From positions 4,618,517-4,682,516 of the forward strand of contig CM025856.1 of NCBI GenBank assembly GCA_003952965.2: a DNA stretch of 64,000 nt. Reading direction: 5' to 3'. The DNA comes from Morella rubra (Eukaryota; Streptophyta; Magnoliopsida; Fagales; Myricaceae). Of this stretch, positions 45,754-58,321 are shown one piece after another. The translations under genes were made by a program, and so were the position numbers. How positions within the stretch are numbered: position 1 is the stretch's first letter; every line of letters begins with the position of its first letter. Below the pieces are notes generated by a model. The model was not told where the DNA came from and did not search any database. It saw only the letters and a program-made list of their open reading frames with translations.

Positions 45754-48700
45754 ATGGCGGTGCATATAGAGCGAGGGGATGTGTGGAAGATTAATGCGAA
45801 AGCACTTTCGCTCCGGCTCAGGAATCGTTTCAGAGTCGCGGTGGACCGGCGCCGCCGTAAGCAACCGATGTTGTTTGGCGACGACAGTTATTTCTCATCC
45901 ACCTTGGATCGCTGGCTGCGCCGCTTCCGCGATTTTCGTAGGGATTCCTTGCCTTCTTCCTCGGCTTTCTATCGCAAAACAGGTTTGGTTTCTGTATGCA
46001 TCTTGCTTTTGCTTCTGTATGTTTCGAGAGTTGGTGCTCTTGTTTCTGGGAGCCGAAGTTGCCTTTTATTTTTGTTTTTTTAGTAATGGTTGAATGCGAT
46101 TTGATCAATTTGTTGGTTATTTGCTGTAGACTAATAAAATTGCTTCTTTGCCTGTACGTCTAGTGTGAAAATAGGTAGCTAGAGGCTTTAGTCATGAGCT
46201 TAAACGCAACAATTTAAGCTTGGCTTGTGTTGCTGTAGGCCAGACCCCCAACCTTTACATGCAGGTTTTCAGCTTAAGCGTTTCTCAATTTTCGGAACTG
46301 GCTTGCATTTGGTTTAGTTCTTAAAGTTGGTAGTACCATTGATTCTGCTCCATTCTGGTTGGAAATCCCCATTTTCCAAAGTTGCTTGTTGGGTTATGTT
46401 GTGTCTTTTCATCCTCAAGGAATAGGGTGTTTAATGTTCTGTGCGATCATGAGAGCATCCTTATTTCATTTCTCATAAGGTCTCAAGTAAATTAGAAGCA
46501 TTTGGGCGAGAAAACCAATCCAGCGCCATTCATTATAAGTTTCATCTCAAACACGTCTTTCTCGTGTAATTTCAGGTAAACAGTTGGTATTGAGCTTCTA
46601 TGCGCTTATCAAAGTTTGTGAGATTTCAGATTAATCACTTTTTAGGGAAGAGAATCAGTATTCTGAATTTTTTCTTTTTTTTTTTTGGTCCTCTATCAAA
46701 TCATCTGGTGGGTGTTTTAGTCTTTGTGTTGGTAGCTCATTGGAAGAAAACCTTGTCTTAGCCTTTTCAATTTCAGATAAATATTTTATGGATTCTGAAT
46801 TGTAGATTCTTTTTGCCACAGTGGATAAAGACTACAATACTGAAGAAGAATCTGTCATTCTTCGCATGCTTCAGGCCGTGGCTGTTCCGGTTCTTGGAAA
46901 TGTTTGTTATGTGTTTATGAATGGCTTAAATACTGTTCAGGTTTGTGAGTTTGTGTGTCATTTGAAGTTTCATACTGGTCATCTACTCATTTTTTCCTTT
47001 TTTCTATTGGAAGTTGTGAGCCTCCATTAATTTGGGGTATTGTCTGGTGTTGCAGGTTTATGGCTTAGAAAAATTGCACAACGCATTGCTGCACAGACCC
47101 AAAGACAAGCCTCTTATTACAGTATGAAACATTCATCTAATGTTTATGGATTTGAGTTAAATTTGTGTTTGCAAACTTTCACTTGGTCACTATTAACAAT
47201 TTTGTATTATGTCAGCTACTATTTCCATCTTGATTTTTCTGCATTTCCGTCATTGGATAATAATTTGTGGTGGTAAGCAGGTTCTATAATTTTTTTCAGG
47301 TTAGCAATCATGTTGCTTCTATGGATGATCCACTCATTATTGCTGCACTGCTTCCTCCACGTGTTCTTTTGGATGCTCAGAACTTGAGATGGACGCTTTG
47401 TGCATCAGATCGATGTTTTACCAACCCGGTGCTTTCTGCATTCTTTCGCTCTGTCAAAGTTTTGCCCGTTGCTCGTGGTGATGGTATATATCAGAAGGTA
47501 TTCCTTCAGGCCTTTAGTTTTCCATATATTGCACACTTGTTGGATGCTCTTAGCAGTACTTAAGTGGTTTAACTTGTAGAATTTAATTTGAAGCTAGGGA
47601 TATCATCAAGGCTGCTGTATGTACAATATTTTGTTTTTGTTTCTTTCCTCCACTTTCATTGATAATCAGTAATCAAAGTGAGTTAGTTCTGTTTGAGTTA
47701 GTTCCTCCACTTCCATATTTTGTTTTTGTTTCTGCGTCTCTGTGGTTGCATGTGCATAAATAAGTAATCAGGTGAGTTAGTTCTGTTTGAGGGCTTAGCT
47801 GCTTTTTGACACTTTGGAACTTTCACCTTTTATGCTAGAGTTGGGACTTTTCTCTGAATGTACAATCTTTCTGATCTTTTGTATTTGAATGACTGGAATG
47901 AAGCATGTAATTTGTGGGCAAGATAGTGTATGTGTATTTTATGCACTTTTTCCTTTCCTTTTGTACCCTCTATGTTAACTATACTTGTGTTCTTATCTGC
48001 TTCAGGGCATGGATATGGCTGTTGCAAAACTAAATCGCGGTGGGTGGGTTCATGTCTTCCCAGAAGGTAGCCGTTCTCGGGATGGTGGAAAAACAATGGG
48101 GTCTTCCAAGAGAGGTGTTGGAAGGTACGGCTGTGATGGATAATGCATATAGTTTTATAATCCCTTGCACCCGCATAAAATGCCTTTCTTGCTTTTTGTA
48201 AGTTTTGGCATTTAGTTTGCAGCTCCTGCGTTACAGAGTATTTTTTTTTTTTTTTTCATTGAAGCATGAGTATTTACCATTTTATTCTCATATCTGAGCA
48301 GGTTGGTCCTTGACACAGACATCATTCCCACTGTTATTCCATTTGTACATACTGGGATGCAGGAGATCATGCCTATAGGAGCCAACATCCCAAGGATTGG
48401 AAAGACGGTAGGTTGGTGCAGTCTATCTTGTTCCTATTAATAGATGTATATAAGCTACTGAACTAAAATAGAAATATCAATACTCTTCGATTAGTAGTAG
48501 TTTGATACTTGTAAATTAGTACGAGTTTGATACATCATAACTGCGAGACTGGAATTTAGACTTTACCGTCTCCCTCTGTCATTTGTTTTTGTAGCTTAGC
48601 ATCTCTTACATGGATTTTGTAGGTAACAGTACTTATTGGGGACCCAATCCATTTTGATGATGTGCTCGATGTAGAAGAAGCACAACGTATGTCGAGAGAA

Positions 48701-49240
48701 AAATTGTACGATGTTGCAGCTTCAAGAATTGGTAGTCGTTTACATCAATTGAAAGTTCAAGTTGACAGATTAGCACATGAACAAGCAATGCACGTACACC
48801 GTCATCTTGTGCGAAGTGAAGAACAAGCAGCTGGGATTTTGCAGCAAGTTGACTGGGAATTGTTTGGGATGAGAAGCTATTTGTCTATTGAAGATGATTC
48901 TTCACTGAGGCAAGAAACAGAGATCCCAGCAAGGCTAGACGTTGAATGCTCTCAACAGCCTGCTTCACTGAGTCAAGAAGCAGAAATACAACATAGGGTA
49001 AACGTAGACTACTCGCAAGAGCTCGCTTCTCACAATTGGTGTTCCAAGGTCAACGGACATGGAATTGTGTCAAGAATGCCTGGTTATATCGATCCAACCG
49101 AGCTAATGGGTTTTGCAGCCAGAGGCTTATTTATGAATCTAAGATCAAAGGAATTGTATGCAAGTCATGAGGTTGGCCCGGTGAAGGCATGGAAACAATT
49201 TTTTGAAGCTAATTTATTCCAGCAGTGGAATTACTGCTAG
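45754..49240 (+). CDS. Tafazzin-like phospholipid/glycerol acyltransferase
   Basis: Seven exons are supported: 45,754-45,982; 46,822-46,940; 47,056-47,121; 47,300-47,497; 48,006-48,124; 48,302-48,407; 48,623-49,240. They give 484 residues. Tafazzin-type enzymes move acyl chains between phospholipids and lysophospholipids and remodel cardiolipin in mitochondria. The acyltransferase motif HX4D is seen as NHVASMDD (His142, Asp147). The second motif is FPEGSRSRDG (222-231). Substrate-side blocks LPVARGDGIYQKGMDMAV and VIPFVHTGMQEIMPIG are also present. The N-terminal 116 residues are basic and Arg-rich. The long C-terminal exon after the enzyme domain is less conserved and ends with a MGFAARGL block. 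It is the counterpart of At3g05510 and lies 640 bases before CPA in the same direction, as in Arabidopsis. Confidence 0.94.
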
Positions 49241-49878
49241 CAATCAATTGTTCTAGGTGTATGTATTCTGAAATTCGCTGTAAATACTAAATAAATCAAG
49301 TTTTGATCAGGAAAAGCGCGATCATAGTTCTGTCATATGAGTTTGTAACGACCCTTATTCAAAATATATGAGCAGGATTTTGTCCTGTAAATTTCAGAAG
49401 ATCATAATCCAGACTAGCTTTACTGTAGAAATGAGCAAGAATCAAGTTGCCGATTTCGGTGAAACGACAGTTAAAGTAGTTGCTATTAGCAGGATCGGAC
49501 GACATCTAAATTTCTGCCGTTTAGTTCCTTAATTTGGTCTACGAATCGGACGGAGAGGATCATCCCCGAGTTGTTGATCGGGATTTTCTGAAAGGCAATT
49601 TCGGCCCACACATCCCAAAAACAAGTAAAATACCTTTATAGATCACAAACCACGTGGGAGCTTTGCCTAGTAAACACTGCAACACCTCGAAGGGCCTCCG
49701 CGGATCTTGTCCGTTCCTGCTAGTGGACCCCAACAACACAAAGACAGTCACGATCAGTTTATGATCTTCTTCCCCCCAACACACTCAAAAAACTAATTTC
49801 TTTTTCAAAAGACAAAAATCTTCCACCCTGCAATTTCACGTAAAACCAAATCCCACGGAGGAAGATAGAGAGAGGGAA
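49241..49878. other. Spacer between tafazzin-like gene and CPA
   Basis: About 640 bases holding the 3' flank of the upstream gene and the promoter and leader of CPA. No repeat or RNA gene was seen. A purine-rich gatagagagaggga leader precedes the CPA start. Confidence 0.5.
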
Positions 49879-52800
49879 ATGGCGGACGGTGAAGAAGCAG
49901 AGCTGAGTGAGAAGCAGAAGAAAGAGATAGCGAAGTGGTTCCTTCTCAATTCTCCTGCTGGTGAAATCCAATACGTTGCCAAAGGCAACTCTCTCTCTCT
50001 CTCTTTTTAAATTATCATTCTAAATTTGCATTAGTCTTCTTCGTCTGAAGTGGATACTCGCTCTCTTACAGTATCAGATTTGCATTGGCTGCCTTTCTTT
50101 TCTCTGTTCTTTCTATTCTTTTGTGATGGACTAACTGGTGCAAATTCTGAATGGCTTTTGCAGATGTGAAAGCGATACTGACCGACGAAGAATTGTACAA
50201 TGAGGCGGCTTCGGAGGCATTTCCAGTGTACAACAAATCCCACATGATTTGCCTCGAAATGCCTGGCAGAATTGGCGATGTGAGTCTCTGTATGTTAGTT
50301 TAATTTCTGATCCGTTATGATCCATTGTACGATTGAAGTGTGAATGAGATCATTTGAACGTGCGTGTTGGCTTTGAGGGGCATTACTTTGTTGTTGTCGG
50401 TTGCTACAGAAAGGCTTGCGGTAATAGGAATTTTAAGAGATAAAACTGAAGTTGTTTCTGAGTTGTAAGCCGAATTAATCATACGGATTCACCCCATGAT
50501 TTTTTGTACGATATGATCGGAAATTTGCTTTTCCCCTAGCATCATTCCGATTGGTAAATTTGGGTGTAAAGTTTGGCATACAGATTGAAAAATGTGTTTT
50601 ATATTAAATGATAAATCATATTAAATAGTTTAAAGTCCATGTATGCCACTTGATTGAATCAATCATGTTCTAGATTTGCTATTTCTAGATTAGATTTCGA
50701 ATTTCAAACCATGTTTTACTATTTTAAGTTCATTGCTGTGCATGCAGGTGCTGATCACGACATTTGGTGAGCTTAAGGAGCATGAGTTTCTTGATCCTAG
50801 GACTGCCCAAGTTGCTATAGTTGACCACATTAGACAGGTAATTTATGTTCTTTTGTTACATTATCTTCGTCTTGAGAGACAAAATGCCAAGGCAATTATT
50901 CAGGGATTTTGTTTTTACACAAGGTGGTGCTTAGGGCATTGCTTAATCTTGCTTAGCACATATTTCAAAGAGTTTTAGTCAAAGATGACTCTGCCAAAAC
51001 TAAGTGAAAGACCATTATTGCAAGTGAGTCTTAGTTGTAATTAGTAGATGTATTCCTCAGCTCTTACAGTAAATCTTCCAAAAGATTACTGTGGCAAACA
51101 TGTTTGGCACAAATATTTTTCAGAACTTTTCTGGGATTGGACTACAAAATAGGTATGAGTTATGGCGAAATATCCTATTCTCTGTGTCTTTGTATGAACT
51201 AGCTGGTGGAGGACATATATGTTTATCATGTCATATACGTCGTTTGCAATAGGTTCGTGCGTCCTTTCAGCAACCACAACACCTCCCCGAGAGAGAGAGG
51301 GGGGGGGGGGGGGGGTTGGTTATTTTCCCTTCTCCGTTTAAGTTTTTCATCTAACTACTGTCACCTATTAACTTACAATGACGTGGTGAATTGATTCAGG
51401 TTTGTACGGGGGTGAGACATGCTCAGGACAACGAACTTCCATCCTCATATATTGAGGAATTCCGGTACTCTTCATAAGTATCCTAGGTGGAATTGTTTTT
51501 CTATATGAATAAATGATCTATCAGATTTAATTTTAAACTCAAATAAGTATCTGGCTTTTCTTTTCAAAGATTTGATGGGGCACTAGTGGTTTTGATGCTC
51601 TAATTGATGTTAGACATCTATAATGTATCTCTTCACTCTTACCCCCTAGGAACCTGCTTCATTTGTTAATTATTAACTTACCAAGTAATTTAGCCTTACT
51701 GAATGAAGATAGGCAAAAATAGTGCTCTAAAGGTGTTTGCAGTCCAGGAATTTTGCTATATCAAACTGTTTTAGCTGCACATCATGGGTTGACAGTCTGG
51801 GGTTTTGCTATTTTGGAGTAGGATTGCTATTAATTTGTGAGGTTTTTGTATGTACGCTTATGGACCCTCTTTCATGTAGTTATTTAAGGGTAAAAAAAAA
51901 CTAGCTTGTGGCAGCACAGAGGACTAGCCACCTGACAATTTTCCAATATGCCCTCCACACACGCATGTTGCACAATCAAAAACAAGTGCATGGATATTAA
52001 AAGAGCCTCTGTGCTGATGATGTTGTTTCCTTTTTCTTGATAGATGTGCTCTGGACGCTGAAATAGTAAAGTATGTTGGTGAAGCTTATCCAAAAGGTGT
52101 CTGCTCAGTTTACTGTACCAATGGAAAAGATGTGGAAGGCCCAGGTGCTGATTTTGAGCTTGTGGTGGTGATTTCCGCTGTTAGGCTTAGTCCACAGAAT
52201 TTCTGGTGTGTGAAACTGTGAATGACAATTTCAAATGCTCTTTCTTTGTCACCATTGTTCATATTGTATCACCTCAGGGTTGTCTGTGTCTATTTGTGTT
52301 CCTATTCTTCAGAAACAAGAAATTCCTACAGAGTATGATTTTTCAGTTTCTTATGTTTTGTGGCACATTGTGTAGCAATGGAAGTTGGCGATCCATATGG
52401 AATATTGATTTCAAGGATGATGAACAAATACTGGAACTAAGAGGCAAATTTCAGGTATTGGTTAAAAGCTGTTCGTTTCCTCTACTCTGCATTTTGAGGC
52501 ACTTCGTAGTGCATACTGCATTCATCTTTCTTGAGCTCATATGAACCTGCAATAAGTTCAATTGTCCATGTCCTTTTCTTATGCTTTCAGGTAGGTGCCC
52601 ATTATTTTGAAGAGGGGAATGTGCAGCTGGATGCAAAACATGAATGCAAAGATACAACGGTATTTCAGGTTACAAGCTTACCTGTCTACCGACAATTTAT
52701 TTTTTGACGTCATTGTTGGTTATTCTAGCTGTTTTTTTTCCTTTCGAGCAGATGATATTTTCTTTCTTATTCTAGCTGTACTATTACTGTTATTTCTTTG

Positions 52801-54192
52801 AAAGCTTGATTACGTGTGATTCGTTTGTGTTTGTCATGAATAATGAAGTTCTTTCCTGTCTCTTTATCTACATAAATCGTATACCTTTCCAGTAAGAGTT
52901 ATCTAATCTGCTTGCATTCCCTGGATAATCCTTAGCTACATCCATATTGTTTGAGAAGTTGAAGGCTGAGGTTCGAAAATGCTAGTGAGACCTTCTCCCC
53001 CTACATTGAGGCATGTCAGCATTTGTTCAAAATTTCAGAGGGAAAAGTATCCTGTTACTTTTTTCAATTTAAAAAAATTTACACTTTCCTTTGGCTGACC
53101 CACATGATTTTGTTAGAACAATTACACTTTCCTTTTCTTTTTGCTATGACTTTTAAGAGCATTCCAGACTGTTGGTTGTTTTTTTTCTTTTTGAGTGATT
53201 ACTATATTGATCTTATCCCTCTTGATCATCCAATTTCTATGTTTATATTTGTTCCAGTCTCCTGATGACTGTGCTATTACCATAGCCAGCATTATTCGCC
53301 ATCATGAGACAGAGTACTTGCAATCCCTTGAGGTACTGAATATGCCCCTTCTTTTCGTTACATGGTTGATTTTCATTTTTCAGAAGCCCCTTACTGACAA
53401 TTGTATGGCAGGCCTCCTATTCAAATTTGCCAGATACCACTTTCAAGGTACTCTTTTCTCCCCTCCAATTTAGACCATTACATTTTCAACGCATAGGTAT
53501 CAAACTCTTTCTGGCAGAATGGCATTGCTTACATAGTTATCAACTGCACAAGAGTCAATCACTATGGTTGTCCAATGACAGCTCTCTTTGAGATCCACTA
53601 CCTGTTGCTGTGCGCTTTTTTATACTATATTTGGTTCCTGGTAAATTGTATAGAAGAAAAGGAAATTGCTTGATATTAGAAGATGCTTTAACCATTTAGG
53701 ATGGATCTCTAGGTTTGCTTTACTGGTAGCAGTGCCTGAGCTGGCCACTAATCTGATTGGTGTATCAGGGTCCGCTGCATTCACCAATGCTTTGTTGTAT
53801 ATAACACTAAATGGGCTTTTTCTCTTGCAATAATTATCTAAACTTTGGTTACTGAAGTTGCAAGCTAAAAAACCCAGGTATGATAGCAGTGAAAGACGTA
53901 AGATATAATTCATGTGTCTCTATCATAGTAATTACACGTTCTGCCAATTGCATTCCCCTCCAACCTCCCAACCCCCACCCAAGAAATGGAGAAGATATCA
54001 AGTGCTTTTTTCTTTGGCCATCTATCCAGGTATAATTGTATTTGCGATTATGCAAAGTTCTTACTGCCTATGATTTCAATGCAGGATCTCCGGAGGAAGC
54101 TTCCAGTTACACGAACCCTGTTTCCTTGGCATAATACATTGCAATTTAGTCTGACGAGAGACATTACAAAAGAACTGAGCATTGGGAAATGA
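49879..54192 (+). CDS. CPA: F-actin capping protein subunit alpha
   Basis: Ten exons fit: 49,879-49,984; 50,164-50,279; 50,748-50,837; 51,400-51,464; 52,044-52,205; 52,376-52,454; 52,591-52,668; 53,258-53,332; 53,412-53,447; 54,085-54,192. The product has 304 residues, the usual size. With the beta subunit it caps actin filament barbed ends and limits filament growth in the cytoplasm. Family blocks run from end to end: SEKQKKEIAKWFLLNSPAGE, DPRTAQVAIVDH, EGPGADFELVVVISA, CNGSWRSIWNIDF, VGAHYFEEGNVQLDAKHE, IIRHHETEYLQSLE, and the C-terminal LRRKLPVTRTLFPWHNTLQF, which holds the actin-binding tentacle. Intron 1 begins with GC instead of GT (aaag|gcaact); the other introns are GT-AG. It is the counterpart of At3g05520. 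Confidence 0.96.
51299..51315 (+). repeat. G17 homopolymer in CPA intron 3
   Basis: Seventeen consecutive Gs after a GA-dinucleotide stretch. It lies about 85 bases before the exon 4 acceptor and may be length-variable or a sequencing artefact. Confidence 0.9.
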
Positions 54193-54788
54193 AATGGCAC
54201 CAAACCAGACTTCGTGACTTGGCGTTTGCTGAAGGTGTAGAAGTGAGAGATACTGATAGACGAGTTCCAACGTATATATGTGAATCCTCTTCAGAATCGG
54301 CCTCTTATATAACTTTTCTTTCTTCTTTTCTCTGTTCTTATTTTGCCACGGGAATCGTCGAGTTCCGTGAGTTTCGTTGCATTGTACGTACTATACTACT
54401 CATCCCAAGATCTGTATAGCCGGAAATGATGGTGGTTAATTTTCTCATGTTTGTGGAGTTTGACAAGCTTTGTGGCTATGTATAGTGCGAAAAGTGGCAC
54501 AAGTTTAAGAGATTAGGTTTTTTTTTTTTCGACAGGTGAATGAAACGCTCCCAATGGATCCCGAAGCCACAACCAAACCCTACCCTTACACACTGAAAGT
54601 TCATTGGTTCTGATCGTACCACCCACATGACAAACGGAAATCAGAAGATAAAAGAATTTTGATCGTAGAACTAGCAAAGCATGAAAGTGATCCTAGACTG
54701 AATCATCATACGTAGCAAAAGCTTTATCCCGTTATGACAAGAACAGAGAAGTGAAAAAAAAAAAAAAAAACAAAAAGGAAATAATTAT
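54193..54788. other. CPA 3' flank
   Basis: It contains the probable 3' untranslated region of CPA, then AT-rich DNA with an A18 run (about 54,754-54,771). No gene was seen. Confidence 0.5.
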
Positions 54789-54860
54789 TTCCGTTGCCGG
54801 GAATCGAACCCGGGTCTCCTGGGTGAAAGCCAGATATCCTAACCGCTGGACGACAACGGA
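54789..54860 (-). tRNA. tRNA-Glu (anticodon UUC)
   Basis: The minus strand reads tccgttgtcgtccagcggtt at the 5' end (54,860 leftward), then the anticodon loop ctttcac with anticodon TTC, and gggttcgattcccggcaacg in the T arm. The acceptor stem tccgttg pairs with caacgga, and the discriminator base is A (54,789). Internal A and B box promoters are intact. It is 72 bases without an intron or encoded CCA, and matches the standard plant cytosolic tRNA-Glu. A T run follows the 3' end as a Pol III stop. Confidence 0.97.
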
Positions 54861-57132
54861 TTTTTGTTGTTAGGCAGGTAAAATAATAAATTATATTAAT
54901 CATAATTTTCTGAACACTGGGGATTTAATTTTTTCCTTTATTAAGTTCGAACGAGATATCTGATGGAAGATCTTCGAATTTCGTCCCCCTGTTCATAAAA
55001 TTCACGTCGCAGTAGTATATATTAGCGTGCATTCATTAAGCCAGTCACCGACTAAGGTTGTTAGTTGGCAAGGTTAGAATATTGTCTGTGACATGTATGT
55101 TGTAAAGAAATAGTGTCTTGACGTGGTTAATTAGAAAAAAATGTGTTTTAGTTGAAAGGGTTTAAAAGTGAAGAAATCTGGAAGTTAACAGAGTTGTTAT
55201 AGTAGGTTAAGTGTTTGGCTTAACTTGAGGCGAGCTTGAAGAAATCACGTTGTAATTTAAAGTTAGCTTGAGGGCTCAAGCCCAAACGCGGTAAAATAAT
55301 AAGTGATTAACAGCGTTCGTTTATCCAACCCAAATATAAAAAGTTGGCTTTATGCTGGAAGTAAGGAACTTCAACGAAAAAAATAGAAAAAGATTTGAAA
55401 CTGAACGAAAGTTCTTGAAAGAGATTTGTGAAGATTTGAGAATACATTGTTTTTGAAGACTTGAAAAATTAAGATTTTCATGGTCTTCCATCGTGTGCTG
55501 ATAAAGAAATCAATTACCACCAACAAAACCCCATTGTGGCAGTGGGTAAACATCGGAGTTCTGTGTTTGTTGATTGGAGTTCCAATCGTCCCGAAACAAG
55601 TTTGCTTTGATCAAGATTCATTGAAGTGAGAGAGAGATTCAAAGGTTTTGATTCTATTGTTTAGTGCGGGTTTGAGCTTGTCATTTGAATTGCTTCTTTC
55701 AGGGTTTGTTAAATAGCAAAATTTTTGTGGTAAAAACAAAGCCACCAACTGTAATTGTTTCTTTCATTTAGTGGATTGGTTAACCGGCGGTGAGCCCGGA
55801 GTGGTTTTTCCCTTTTGAAGGAGTTCTTTTTAAAAGGTTTTATACTTCGTAAACAATCTCTTGTGTTTGTGTGATTGTTTACGCATTTTATATTTGCTTG
55901 TTCATTGATTAGCATTATATAATTTTGAATCTTGGTATGTTGGTTGTGTATCTTGGTTCAAAAGATTAAATCAAGGATTTTCTGCACACTTAATGTTTGT
56001 GATATTGTCTAGGTGATCTTAGAATTATTTAAATTGATTAAATATATTAAATTTCTGTCATTACTTAGACTGTGTGATATTTTCCAGATTTGGATAGGTA
56101 ATTAATAAAATTCTTTGTGCTAAGATTTGTATAAGGTTTTCCACATTAGAGTGTAATAGTTTGTGCTGAAATTTTTAACTTACTATTCACCCCCACTAAG
56201 TAAGTTTAGGGTCTAAACCGTGTCTCATAGTGCTTGCCTTTACCTTCTCACGAGTAAGATAAATTATAAATTATTCTACTAAATATAAAATTCAATTTAG
56301 TTAAATAATATTCTTCTTTGGAAATATAAAATTAGTTATTAAATTTTCGTATTCAAGGGCTATTGAATTAATTTTTCAATTTCTTGTTTTTTTGGTTTTT
56401 AGATATTTCAAAATTATCCTAAAAAGATAAATAAAAACTATAATGAACACAAACAAAAACTTAAAAATAAAACTATACAGTACTCAACTTAATATCAAAT
56501 TTCTCAATTTTCTCTAGATAAAATATTATAACTATAACAAATATAAGATAAATGTATAAAACTAAGTGTAAGTTAAAAAGTTAGAAAGTTAGAATAACAG
56601 CACTGGTGAGTTAGTTTGTTGAGAATGTAACATTGATTTTTTTAATCAACAATTCAGAAGTTAGCTAGAAAAAATAAAGGAAAAGAGCTACCATGAGAAA
56701 AGAACTCTCAGATAACGTGGAAAACCTTCAAATTAAATTTCTTGGTAAAAAATTGACTACAATATCAACGATGGTGGATCCAGTCTATTAGTGCAGGAGT
56801 CAAGGGGATTATGGTTGAAAATCTGGACAACAATGGAAATGAAATTAATGGGATGCAAAATTGGGAATTAAGACGTAAGGTTATCAAAATCTGGGTATGT
56901 TTTCATCACCCACCCACAACATTAATTACAGCAAGAGAATATGTCCACCTATAAATCCTCCACAACCCCTTTCCCCATATCCTACTTTACATTTCGAATC
57001 CCTGGGAACCAAGAAAGAGAGAGAAACCATAATGGAAGACCAACGCCTTCTTTTATTAGCGTGCATTTATTAAGGCGACTCACCAACTACGGTGCAGACC
57101 ATCAAGACTACTTTACCTTCTTACAACCAAAT
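54861..57132. other. AT-rich spacer between tRNA-Glu and the F-box gene
   Basis: No intact gene. The middle part (about 55,100-56,230) resembles an old LTR. From 56,270 to 56,900 it is plain AT-rich DNA. An open frame starting at 56,941 runs into the F-box gene but is more likely leader sequence than protein. Confidence 0.45.
55100..56230 (+). mobile_element. Possible solo LTR fossil, Ty1-copia-like
   Basis: A TATA-like aaatataaaaag near 55,330 and a later ggagtggtttttccctttt with a following cgtaaacaatctcttgtg look like the promoter and U5 parts of plant copia-type LTRs. No internal gag-pol region or second LTR was found, and the exact ends were not resolved. It would be an old, decayed remnant. 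Confidence 0.3.
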
Positions 57133-58321
57133 ATGTCCTCCCAACATTCCTCTAGTAATCGGGTTGAATCCCCCGCTCCTCGTTACTCTAAAACCAAGCC
57201 AATGTTAAAGGTGAACGAGTTAGCCGAAGATCTGGCGGTACAGATTTTGCTATGCTTGCCGGTCATTTCTCTTTTGCGATTCAAGTGCGTCTGCAAAGGA
57301 TGGTATGCTCTCATTACTCACCAAAACTTCGTCTATAAACACCTCTTCCACAACAAGAACAAGAAACCCCTTTTTCTCGTTCACCGGCGTGATAGAGCCA
57401 CCGAGGATTATCTCGTCTCCCGTCTCTCTTATGAAACACTCCAGGTATCCCTGACACAACCCATGCCTCCACCATATTTTGGGATCGACAAGAAAGTCGA
57501 CATTTATATATCGGGTTCTTGCAATGGTCTCGTTTGTCTCTGTGATAACTATAACCTCAATACTGTTCTGTGGAACCCTGCAACTAAAGAAACAAAGGTT
57601 GTTCCGAGATCATATGTGCCCCGCTTTCCTGCTGGGCATATCGTCAGTACTATTGGTCTCGGATTTGGTTTTGACGTCGAAACTAATGACTACAAGATAA
57701 TCAAGCTTCTTAAATTTAGGGACCCCGACCCTTACACTATCGAGAAAGGTAAAAAATACCAAAGTGAGTGTATAACTTAAGAACCAATTCTTGGAGAAAA
57801 ATAGATACTTTCCCCTGTTACTGTTATTCTGGTGGTTTTATGGGGGCGTACACGAAGGGGATGGCTTCTTGGTTGGCAGCGGCCATTGACTGGGAGGGTG
57901 TTTTGTCATTTGACATGAGTAAGGAGGTTTTCCTAATAACGCCACTGCCAGATGAAGAGGTATACGGACATGAGTCTGATAATTGGAAAAACTTTTTCGT
58001 CTTGAATGAATTGGTTGCTATGGCTATTTATATCAGAGAGGAAGGACCGTTTGAGTTGGATATATGGTTGTTGCTTGAATACGGTGTGAAGGAGTCCTGG
58101 ACAAAACTGGTCACGGTTGGACCTAATCTTACAGGATTTATACAAACCTTGGGATATGGGAAGAATGACACAATCTTCTTGACAAATCTGATGGGGAGTT
58201 GGTCTTGTATGACCCTTCTACCAAAGAAATGAGAAATCTACAAATTGGTTGTGCCGTATATCTCTCGCTGCAGTTGATTCCCTATGAAGAGACCTTAGTT
58301 TCTGTCAGGGGAGGAAGTTGA
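57133..58321 (+). pseudogene. F-box protein with F-box-associated domain, frame broken twice
   Basis: The protein would be an SCF ubiquitin-ligase substrate receptor of the CPR1/CPR30-like F-box family. Residues 28-68 form the F-box (LAEDLAVQILLCLPVISLLR, then CVCKGWYALI). The F-box-associated domain follows with SGSCNGLVCLCDNYN, VLWNPATKETK and GLGFGFDVETNDYKIIKL. The frame ends at 57,780, but YNLRTNSWRKIDTF continues at once in the next frame, so one base seems missing near 57,768. A second single-base loss near 58,183 precedes LVLYDPSTKEM-like coding that ends with TGA at 58,319-58,321. The start at 57,133 is preferred over 56,941 because the upstream part shows no domain. It may be a young pseudogene or a good gene with two assembly errors. 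It is intronless, as usual for the family. Confidence 0.85.
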
